Below are positions 56,023 to 64,000 of a DNA stretch of 64,000 bases, in pieces (positions within the stretch are counted from its first letter, which is position 1; every line of letters starts with the position of its first letter). The position numbers were made by a program, and so were the translations under genes. The notes beneath the pieces were generated by a model that saw only the letters and a list, made by a program, of their open reading frames with translations, did no database searches and had not been told where the DNA came from. Origin of the DNA: Spongilla lacustris (Eukaryota > Porifera > Demospongiae > Spongillida > Spongillidae). The DNA is taken from NCBI GenBank assembly GCA_949361645.1, contig OX442433.1, positions 7,252,407-7,316,406 of the forward strand, read 5' to 3'.

Positions 56023-58723
56023 ACGTATGTATGTATGTTTGCATGTAATTAATGTCATATGTACACGTTTGACACTATGCTTGGGTGACATACTTTGATC
56101 TTTGATAGATGCTCATGTGGCTGTTCAGTGTGTTTGTTTTGGGTGTGTGTGTTGTGATTGTCTAGGTTGTACAATACCCAGACAGTCTCCTTTATGTGTC
56201 TCTGATTCTACTGATCCTGCCCTTTGTTGGATGCCAAGGCCAGAATGGCTACCTCCTCTGTCACCTCACTCCCTTCCACTCTCCTCCATTCTCTCTCTCC
56301 CTCCTCTCTCCCACTCAGCAGTGCTGAGCATACACAACACATACCACATTGCTCTGTTGTGCGGTGCACTGGCCATGCATGTCCAACAGCTGTGTGTGAG
56401 CAGCTGCCGCTTCCCTCCCCTTAGGACTGAGGTGCCCCCTGTGCTCCAAGGAGCTGACCTCTACTGAGCTGGAGCAGCACATTGTTGTCTGCCTGGCCAG
56501 AACCAAAGTTCTTTACAATGGTAGGTGTGCCCAGAGCTCTATAGAATGGTGGATGTGCATATCTGGTCTCTTTGATGTGGATGAATGGACCGATGTGTGG
56601 GTGTGGTGGTGTGAATATGAACAGTGAGAGGACATCTGTTAGGTGATAGGGGTGCTGGGAGAGGTGATAAGAGTGATGTTGGGGAGAGGTGATAGGAATA
56701 GTGATGTTGGGGAGAGGTGATAGGAATAGTGATGTTGGGGAGAGGTGATAGGAATAGTGATGTTGGGGAGAGGTGATATGAGTGATGTTGGGGAGAGGTG
56801 ATAGGAGTGATGTTGGGGAGAGGTGATAGGAGTGATGTTGGGGAGAGGTGATAGGAGTGATGTTGGGGAGAGGTGATAGGAGTGATGTTGGGGAGAGGTG
56901 ATAGGAGTGATGTTGGGGAGAGGTGATAGGAGTGATGTTGGGGAGAGGTGATAGGAGTGATGTTGGGGAGAGGTGATAGGAGTGATGTTGGGGAGAGGTG
57001 ATAGGAGTGATGTTGGGGAGAGGTGATAGGAGTGATGTTGGGGAGAGGTGATAGGAGTGATGTTGGGGAGAGGTGATAGGAGTGATGTTGGGGAGAGGTG
57101 ATAGGAATAGTGATGTTGGGGAGAGGTGATAGGAGTGATGTTGGGGAGAGGTGATAGGAGTGATGTTGGGGAGAGGTGATAGGAGTGATGTTGGGGAGAG
57201 GTGATAGGAGTGATGTTGGGGAGAGGTGATAGGAGTGATGTTGGGGAGAGGTGATAGGAGTGATGTTGGGGAGAGGTGATAGGAATAGTGATGTTGGGGA
57301 GAGGTGATAGGAATAGTGATGTTGGGGAGAGGTGATAGGAATAGTGATGTTGGGGAGAGGTGATAGGAATAGTGATGTTGGGGAGAGGTGATAGGAATAG
57401 TGATGTTGGGGAGAGGTGATAGGAGTGATGTTGGGGAGAGGTGATAGGAGTGATGTTGGGGAGAGGTGATAGGAGTGATGTTGGGGAGAGGTGATAGGAG
57501 TGATGTTGGGGAGAGGTGATAGGAGTGATGTTGGGGAGAGGTGATAGGAGTGATGTTGGGGAGAGGTGATAGGAGTGATGTTGGGGAGAGGTGATAGGAG
57601 TGATGTTGGGGAGAGGTGATAGGAGTGATGTTGGGGAGAGGTGATAGGAGTGATGTTGGGGAGAGGTGATAGGAGTGATGTTGGGGAGAGGTGATATGAG
57701 TGATGGTTGGTGTGGTGAGGTGAGCAAACCACACCCACTTTATCAGTGTTAAATGATGTACACCCCTCTCTGTGCACAGTTGACACACTTCGTTTTGATG
57801 CTGGCGAATGTACCATATGTTTGGATGATATGAGAATAGGTAAGAGTATGAATGGTGTGGGATGGGGTGGGGTGGGGCGATGTGTGTGGTGTGTATGGTG
57901 TGGGGTGGGGCGATGTGTGTGGTGTGTATGGTGTGGGGTGGGGCGATGTGTGTGGTGTGTATGGTGTGGGGTGGGGCGATGTGTGTGGTGTGTATGGTGT
58001 GGGATGTGTATGGTGTGGGGTGGGGTATGAATGATGTGAGATGTGTATGGTGTGTATGTGGAGTGTGTATGGTCATATATGGGGGGGGGGGGGGGGGGGT
58101 TAGTGATGCTATAGCAAGGTCTGTGACCAAGCTGTTTTGTTTCTCATTTACAGGAGACAAGATTGCTAGACTGCCATGTTTGTGCGTATACCACATCAGG
58201 TAAGTCTATTTGGGTTATGACTTGTAAGTTGTGTTTTTGGAAGTTAAACGTTACATATATAATGTGTTGAGGCTACAGATGCAAGGTGATTGTTGGCCAG
58301 CTTCTCCAGGGTTAAAAAATCATATTCATAGAAAGTTGCCATGATTTTATACTAAATACATAATGTTGGCCTCAATCTGGATGCACAGGCTGTGCACACA
58401 GTATGGATGTTAGCACACATGTGCAGTTTGTGTGTTAAGACTGGCGGTGTGCACATGGCAACTTTCAGGTGACCCTTTTCTTGTCAAAATAGTTTTGAGA
58501 ATGATAATGCTCAATTATTTCTTGTGTTTGAGCACCAGGAAATAGAAAGCCTTTCTATTTGGAGTGACAAGTTGCCAGAAAGATTTGCTGATATGTATGT
58601 CTTATATGGTACATGTATGCCTTATATGGTATACTATTTTCCACCCCACAAAGGTGTATAGAGCAGTGGCACAAAGTGAATCCAACCTGTCCTGTTCATC
58701 CTGAATCTGAATCTACTTCATGA
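55359..58723 (+). CDS. ZNRF: ZNRF-type E3 ubiquitin ligase
   Basis: Exons are 55359-55716, 56425-56520, 57780-57839, 58154-58199 and 58654-58723, giving 630 nt and 209 residues (human ZNRF1 227, ZNRF2 242). The start MGGRQSRG provides the myristoylated glycine of this family, which targets membranes. A basic Ser/Pro-rich region precedes a zinc finger (CPLCSKELTSTELEQHIVVC) and a C-terminal RING (GECTICLDDM, then GDKIARLPCLCVYHIRCIEQ, then NPTCPVH). ZNRF proteins attach ubiquitin to membrane and endosomal targets. The start was chosen at the MGG because it is the first ATG and matches the family. Intron 2 contains a 25-bp minisatellite of about 1.1 kb, and intron 3 starts with a GT-rich repeat at its donor. 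Confidence 0.92.
55963..56038. repeat. (GT)n and (ATGT)n microsatellite in ZNRF intron 1
   Basis: GT run followed by GTAT/GTAC tetranucleotides. Confidence 0.9.
56632..57715. repeat. 25-bp minisatellite in ZNRF intron 2
   Basis: About 42 units of GATAGGAGTGATGTTGGGGA plus GAGGT, with GGAATAGTGATG variants three bases longer. The long minus-strand SYHLSPTSL frames are repeat artefacts. Confidence 0.96.
57840..58060. repeat. GT-rich repeat at the ZNRF exon 3 donor
   Basis: Four to five units of GGTGTGGGGTGGGGCGATGT plus GTGTGGTGTGTAT start close to the donor GTAAGAGTATGAATG. Confidence 0.9.
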
Positions 58724-58759
58724 CCCTGTGCACCAAATGACTTTGGTTGTTGTTTTGTA

Positions 58760-58841
58760 CGTATTTATGTATGTATGTATGTATGTATGTATGTATGTAT
58801 GTATGTATGTATGTATGTATGTATGTATGTATGTATGTATG

Positions 58842-58874
<33 letters not shown>

Positions 58875-58915
58875 GTATGTATGTATGTATGTATGTATGT
58901 GTGTATGTATGTGTT
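58760..58915. repeat. (ATGT)n microsatellite
   Basis: About 38 tetranucleotide units just 3' of the ZNRF stop, probably in its 3' UTR or beyond. Confidence 0.95.
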
Positions 58916-59148
58916 AGTATGAAGTGACCAATCAGTCATTTATACCTGTTTCTTAACAAATTTCTGTTCTTTCAGTGGTTTAATGTAGAGTGAAAATGAA
59001 TTAAATAATGTGATCATATACAACCAACACGTGATGAGATCAGTCACACGTGATGAGATCAGTCACACACATATACACACATCGCAAGGGAAATAGAAAG
59101 CTTTGTTTCAATTAATTGTTGTCAGTGGATCATTGGTTCAGTTCCGTG

Positions 59149-60166
59149 CTATAGTTCACCTTGTGTCACGGTGTGGAATGATATCTGAAGATTGCTTCCA
59201 GCATCCAGCATTGGTTGGAGGCTGGCATCATTGTCAGAATGGTGGAGATGGTCGTGCGAAGACGTGTCATCTGGATGTGCACAGAGAGAACAAAACTTTG
59301 AAGGGCCTCTCATACATGCCTGGTCATTTCAAAACTTACCAACTTCTCCCTCCTCCCCCTCCCCTTCATCCTCTTCATCAGCGTCATTGCCACGTTCCTC
59401 TCTCACATGATCCCCAGTGTGTGGTGACAGCTCACCATCAGTCTCAGTTCTGTGTTCAATGACGTAGCCACTCTCACTATCTGATGTGATCACAATGTGT
59501 CCAGGGATAGATGGGGAGGAGGAATCTTCAAAGTTATCAAACCATGACTTTCCAGCACAATCGTTCTTCTGCACAATGCTGCTGGACTCAGCTGCAGCTG
59601 ACCCCCGGGGGAAGTCAGCAGAGTCAGCTGACCCCCGAGGAAAGTCAGCAGAGTCTGCTGAGGCATCTAGATGCTCGATGGAAATAGTCTCCAGTGTGGA
59701 CAGCTCCTTCAGGTTAAGCTGTAAAGGTTCTAGTTTGGGTGGCCAGTCGTGAAATTTTATGTCCAAAGGTTCCAACCTAGGAAGACCTCCTGAGCTGTTA
59801 AGTGGAGAGCTAGCATACCTGGCCTTGTCCATGCAAGGTGCACCAAGGGCTATGGCACCTCCCACACCTTCAGTAGCCTCCTCCCCAGACTCATGCTGCC
59901 GATTGTGCTCCCCATCTAAGCACTCGAGAGTAATCTTACACCCGTTTGACACCTTCTGAACCATGCCTTTGGTGCTTTTGCAGATACATTTTATCACGGG
60001 GTTGATGAGGGGATCGAATGACAGACCGCTCATCTGTTTGCAGATGGAGCCAACATCTAGCAGCTTGCCCTCGTGTTGTGCTAATGCATCTAAAGGGTCA
60101 CCTCCAATTAATGCCCGGCAGTCTTCGAGATTGGCCTCGCATTCGTTATGTGCATCAGTCAGGCAT
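59149..60166 (-). CDS. 3' exons of an unrecognised acidic-tailed protein
   Basis: The exon 60166-59340 (acceptor TTCTACACAG, entering phase 2) joins 59270-59149 (acceptor TGCACATCCAG) in frame to a TAG stop. It encodes about 315 residues. The first part is cysteine-bearing (CLTDAHNECEANLEDCRAL, CKQMSGLSFDPLINPVIKCI, CKITLECLDG). The middle is leucine-rich (KLEPLQLNLKELSTLETI) with an immediate repeat of SADSADFPRG. The end is acidic (DADEEDEGEGEEGEV) and then His/Asp-rich. I do not recognise the family. Upstream exons are missing; 60700-60593 (-) is a candidate (ISYWLVQTSGRPFL...) with good splice sites, but it does not join directly by phase. Confidence 0.55.
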
Positions 60167-60175
60167 CTGTGTAGA

Positions 60176-60179
<4 letters not shown>

Positions 60180-60221
<42 letters not shown>

Positions 60222-60238
60222 ATGTGTGTGTGTGTGTA
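60180..60238. repeat. (TG)n microsatellite
   Basis: TG run directly upstream (gene sense) of the acceptor at 60167. Confidence 0.9.
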
Positions 60239-60344
60239 AGTGTGCACATTAGTATTTATAGATAAATATGCACTTGCTTCAGTTTCCATGGTTACACTGC
60301 AATCTCAAAACTATGTACAGGGATCAAAGAGCTCCAGTGTCTGG

Positions 60345-60595
60345 GTACACCTGTACACCTGCACACCAGCACATCTGCACACTTGTACACCAGCACATCT
60401 GCACATCTGTACACCTGCACACCTGTACACCAGCACACCTGCACACCAGCACACCTGTACACCAGCACACCCCACACCTGCATACCCGTACACCAGTACA
60501 CATGCACACCTGTACACCTGCACACCAGTACACCAGCACACCTGCACACCAGTACACCTGCACACCAGTACACCAGCACACCTGCACACTACCTC
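60345..60595. repeat. CACACCTG(C/T)ACACCAG degenerate repeat
   Basis: Short irregular units of about 8-16 bases mixing CACCTGCACA, CACCAGCACA and CACCAGTACA. Confidence 0.9.
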
Positions 60596-60769
60596 TGGAC
60601 AGTCAGGTGCCATCAGGTGCAGAGCAGTTTCAGCAACTCTTCTATTTAAATGCACACTTAAAAAGGGTCTACCACTGGTCTGGACTAGCCAGTAAGAAAT
60701 CTGGCAGGAAGAGGACGTCACATGTATGGCCTCTCACCAAAAGTCATGGTACAATAAGAGTGAACCTGC

Positions 60770-61115
60770 CAACACCACATGACCACCACCTGATATCATA
60801 TCACATCATTATTGACCACCACCCCCACGTGACCACCACCTGATATCATATCACATCATTGACCACCACCTGATATCATATCACATCATTGACCACCACC
60901 TGATATCATATCACATCATTGACCACCACCTGATATCATATCACATCATTGACCACCACCTGATATCATATCACATCATTGACCACCACCTGATATCATA
61001 TCACATCATTGACCACCACCCCCACGTGACCACCACCTGATATCATATCACATCATTGACCACCACCCCCACATGACCACCACCTGATATCATATCACAT
61101 CATTGACCACCCCCA
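60770..61115. repeat. 30-bp minisatellite
   Basis: About ten units of GACCACCACCTGATATCATA plus TCACATCATT, some with an inserted GACCACCACCCCCACGT block. Confidence 0.94.
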
Positions 61116-61659
61116 CCACCATCATCACTGACTGCTCATATTGGATCAGATAGTGACCAGTAGCAAATTTGAGTTTTAAGCTCAATAACAAACACACAAC
61201 AACTTTTGAATGTGCTTAATCAGATAAGCGACAGGAAAAGCTAAAATTACAATAGTTTTAAAAATGTGCAAAAATACAATTCTCGAACAGTGGTATTATT
61301 ATAATAAATGGTCTGCATGTGAGGAATAAAGTATTGTGCTTCAGTTCACTGCATACTAACATTACATGAATGCTGGTCCTATGGGGTCACTGCATACTAA
61401 CATTACATGAATGCTGGTCCTATGGGGTCACTGCATACTAACATTACATGAATGCTGGTCCTATGGGGTCACTGCTTGCTCCCCAGATTACATTATATGC
61501 CTCAAACATTTGGCAACTTAAAATCAATGATGCCAAATCAATGATGCTCATGCATATTCATATATCTAATTAATCTCTAACACAGTCCTGCTCTATGGCC
61601 TTATCTGAACTGCTGATCTTCTATACATCAGTCAATGGCATGAATGAAGGAAGTGCCCA

Positions 61660-61880
61660 GAGCCTCCCAGAGCTGCCCAGAGCTGCTCAGGGCTGCCCAG
61701 AGCTGCTCAGGGCTGCCCAGAGTTGCTCAGGGCTGCCCAGAGTTGCTCAGGGCTGCCCAGGGCTGCTCAGGGCTGCCCTGAGCAACTCTGGGCAGCCCTG
61801 AGCAACTCTGGGCAGCCCTGAGCAGCTCTGGGCAGCCCTGAGCAGCTCTGAGCAGCTTTGGGCAGCCCAAAGCTGCTCAG
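61660..61880. repeat. Palindrome built of 20-bp tandem units
   Basis: The left arm consists of GCCCAGAGCTGCTCAGGGCT-type units. The right arm is the inverted form (AGCCCTGAGCAACTCTGGGC). The centre lies near 61776. The two arms are over 90 bases each and could form a cruciform. Both strands read a PELLRAAQ-type repeat peptide. Confidence 0.93.
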
Positions 61881-62021
61881 AGAAACAGCAGACCATCACA
61901 CCAGTATATGTATATGCCACATTGTTTTTAAGTATAAAATGAATAAAATATGCATGATGCATCAATATTAATTAACCAACACCAATAGAACTAAAAACTA
62001 CAATAGACATGAACACAAGTT

Positions 62022-62108
62022 ACACACACACACACACACATACACACACACACACACACACATACACATACATACACACACACACATACACACATACACA
62101 CACACACA

Positions 62109-62143
<35 letters not shown>

Positions 62144-62155
62144 CACACGCACACA
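62022..62155. repeat. (CA)n microsatellite adjoining aroA
   Basis: CA runs with occasional T, ending three bases before the stop codon triplet of aroA (minus strand), so it is the immediate 3' sequence of that gene. Confidence 0.92.
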
Positions 62156-62157
62156 CA

Positions 62158-63480
62158 CTAACTGTGGCAAACAGAAAAAAAAGTTTTGAAATATTCAGGA
62201 TAAGTTTTCTTGACGCAGTCTGGGTTATCAATGCACACAGAAGCCCCTATGGGGTTAAATGCAGCGAGTGAGAAACACATGGCCATACGGTGGTCACCAT
62301 ACGTAGTGATTACAGCAGGTCTCCAAGCCTTGGGCGGGGTGATGTGGAGGTAGTCTGACCCTTCCTCCACACCAGCACCAAGTTTTGTAAGTTCTGTTGC
62401 CATGGCTACTATACGATCACACTCCTTTACACGCCAAGTGGCAACACCCCGTAGCAAAGTGGGGCCATCAGCATACAAGGCCAAGACAGCCAATGTCATA
62501 GCCACATCCGGCATGTGGCTCACATCCAAGTCCACACCCTTCAGAGGCCACGCCCCACGGCACACCACAACCCTACCTGGCTCTAATCTGACATCAGCAC
62601 CCATATCTGCAAGAACCTCACCGAAAGCAATGTCGCCCTGAATCGATTGCGACCCCACCCCATCCAGTACTATCCCCTGCCCCTTGCTGGCTGCTAGGGC
62701 ACCTGCAGCCATAAAGTAAGACGCTGAAGAGGCATCGCCTTCCACGAGATAGTCTCCTGGACTGCTGTATTGGGCGTTATTTGGGATGCAATAAACCCCG
62801 TCTACGTGTTCCTCAACACGAATTCCGAAGCTTTCCATCACACGAAGCGTCATATAGACATACGGTCTGGACACGAGATGACCGACAACTTGTATTCGAA
62901 TATCACCCATGTTGGAAACAAGGGGCAGAGCCATGAGAAGAGAGCTCAAGAACTGGCTGGACACATCTCCCCGTACCTGGATGACTTCGGGCAGGCGGAC
63001 ATACCCTGGTTGTATGCGCAAGGGAGGGCATCCCTCCTCTCCAAGGTACTCCAGCTTGCAGCCCACCACACGAAGCGCGTCAACGAGATCGGCGATCGGT
63101 CTTTCGTGCATACGGTGCGCACCTTCTAGAATGACCTCCGCTTCCGTGGTAAGCGCAAGGACGGCCACAAGCGGGCGCATGGCCGTTCCTGCATTGCCGA
63201 GAGACAGGCGAGTGGGTCGCCGAGCAGAAAGTCGTTTGTCGTTACGTACAACAGTGATATTTGCATCACTACGAATCTCGCACCCCAGACTTATCAGGGC
63301 CTCTTTCAAAACGCTGGTGTCTTCGGCTTCCAACACATTGGCGATCCGTGTTTCTCCGTTGCTTAGAGCAGCTAGCAACAAGGCACGGTTGGAAATGCTC
63401 TTTGAGCCTGGCAACAGAACCGTTCCTCCAGCTGTCTTCAAAGGTGGAAGGCGTAGTGTGTAACCGTAGGAAATATTCAT
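62158..63480 (-). CDS. aroA: EPSP synthase (3-phosphoshikimate 1-carboxyvinyltransferase), bacterial class I type
   Basis: Intact, intronless 440-residue enzyme that joins phosphoenolpyruvate to shikimate 3-phosphate, step six of the shikimate pathway. Motifs fit class I AroA (E. coli type, about 427 residues): LPGSKSISNRALLLAAL (K27), LGNAGTAMRP (95-103, with glycine and proline as in glyphosate-sensitive enzymes), HRMHERPIADLVDAL, GDVSSQFLSSLL, SHMPDVAMTLA (D325), WRVKECDRIVAMATEL (K352, E353), YGDHRMAMCFSL, and a C-terminal lysine in VKKTYPEY. All key residues are kept, so it is probably active. Animals lack this pathway, and no other pathway gene is in the window. The start is the only plausible ATG before the first motif. 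No mitochondrial or plastid leader is seen. Neighbouring sequence is repeat-rich and eukaryotic in style. Confidence 0.95.
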   Translation of the reverse strand: MNISYGYTLRLPPLKTAGGTVLLPGSKSISNRALLLAALSNGETRIANVLEAEDTSVLKEALISLGCEIRSDANITVVRNDKRLSARRPTRLSLGNAGTAMRPLVAVLALTTEAEVILEGAHRMHERPIADLVDALRVVGCKLEYLGEEGCPPLRIQPGYVRLPEVIQVRGDVSSQFLSSLLMALPLVSNMGDIRIQVVGHLVSRPYVYMTLRVMESFGIRVEEHVDGVYCIPNNAQYSSPGDYLVEGDASSASYFMAAGALAASKGQGIVLDGVGSQSIQGDIAFGEVLADMGADVRLEPGRVVVCRGAWPLKGVDLDVSHMPDVAMTLAVLALYADGPTLLRGVATWRVKECDRIVAMATELTKLGAGVEEGSDYLHITPPKAWRPAVITTYGDHRMAMCFSLAAFNPIGASVCIDNPDCVKKTYPEYFKTFFSVCHS

Positions 63481-64000
63481 TTACTCGTTATCTCGTATCC
63501 GGACCCACACATCCCTACAACAAGAATTTCCTAATTAACGACTTTCAGTTAAACCAAAGGCAAGACGCCATGATGCTTATGTGCCTGTGCTTATACATAA
63601 CAGGCTATACCTAACAGCCTGCTATCACACAACACATACGTCATTTAACAAAATAATTTTTTTACATGCGTGTAACAGGATAAATGCACACAAGAGGAAA
63701 AATAGTAATACATGTACATAAATAATTATTACACATATAGATATGTACAATACAATACATAATATGAGGAACACAATGCAAGAAACTAAATACTAAGCTA
63801 CATGTGTGTAACACATACATGTAACACACAATTTGCACTGGTGTAATTAAGCCCATGTAGAAAAATTTACAGCAATGGAACTGTGTTAAAGATTTTCAAG
63901 CCTCCTCCACAGGGCTCTACACTGTACCAATGGCCCCCCTTCTCCACAAGACTCTACACTGTACCAATGGCCCCCCTCCTCCACAGGGCTCTACACTGTA
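63481..64000. other. Upstream of aroA
   Basis: No bacterial operon partner follows. AT-rich DNA leads to a 37-bp tandem repeat at 63905-64000 (CTCCACAGGGCTCTACACTG plus TACCAATGGCCCCCCTT), which continues beyond the window. Directly before the aroA ATG a TCTCGTATCCGGACCC stretch resembles the MITE terminus seen elsewhere. Confidence 0.5.

Larger units (their letters stand above)
60701..62157. other. Gene-free stretch with arrays and a palindrome
   Basis: Contains the 30-bp array, a 41-bp repeat of three units (61345-61470), a large GC-rich palindrome (61660-61880) and a CA microsatellite (62022-62155) reaching the aroA stop codon. No gene recognised. Confidence 0.5.

Noticed and set aside
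56421..58196. 591-codon minus-strand frame of SYHLSPTSL type
   Set aside because: Translation of the 25-bp array in ZNRF intron 2, antisense to a well-supported gene.
60292..60721. Cysteine-rich minus-strand frames (CAGVLVCRC repeats)
   Set aside because: Translation of the CACACCTGCACACCAG repeat; only 60593-60700 lies between plausible splice sites.
62158..63480. Bacterial contamination as the source of aroA
   Set aside because: No bacterial neighbours, and microsatellites and minisatellites directly adjoin on both sides in one continuous sequence. It is still listed as a point to check.

Overview
This window looks like nuclear DNA of an animal, most likely a non-bilaterian such as a sponge. 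All multi-exon genes have GT-AG introns, and most introns are short. The gene families are metazoan: nuclear receptors, a Dok-type PH-PTB docking protein, FITM2, a ZNRF ubiquitin ligase, PDCD5 and animal-type purine nucleoside phosphorylase. The two neighbouring HNF4/RXR-like nuclear receptors recall the small receptor set known in demosponges. The sponge assignment is an inference. Exons were assembled by hand from splice sites, reading phase and comparison of paralogues inside the window.

Layout. 1-646 (-): 5' end of PDCD5, divergent from PAP1 with a CRE palindrome between them. 705-24742 (+): three seven-exon purple acid phosphatase genes (PAP1, PAP2, PAP3) with identical intron positions, with two three-exon nuclear receptor genes between PAP2 and PAP3. 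25223-36849 (-): two six-exon purine nucleoside phosphorylase genes flanking an unrecognised fifteen-exon helical protein gene. 37352-38179 (+): intronless FITM2-like gene, convergent with a six-exon Dok-like gene (38580-45200, -). 46986-48145 (+): the last four exons of an unassigned gene. 48146-54697: retroelement relics, foldback elements and minisatellites. 54698-55068 (-): small membrane protein gene, divergent from a five-exon ZNRF gene (55359-58723, +). 59149-60700 (-): 3' part of an unrecognised acidic-tailed protein gene. 62158-63480 (-): an intact, intronless, bacterial-type EPSP synthase gene (aroA), foreign to animal metabolism and the best candidate for horizontal transfer.

Genes together. 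The secreted acid phosphatases can release nucleosides from nucleotides, and the two phosphorylases split purine nucleosides. Neighbourhood alone does not prove a shared pathway. Both families show patchy near-identity between copies, which suggests gene conversion.

The window is very rich in tandem repeats. Many arrays begin directly at a 5' splice site, and in two cases the repeat unit contains copied exon-intron junction sequence. Unrelated arrays share exact periods of 30 bp or 38 bp. A family of small elements ending in GTCTCG...CGAGAC and flanked by TA is scattered through the intergenic DNA.
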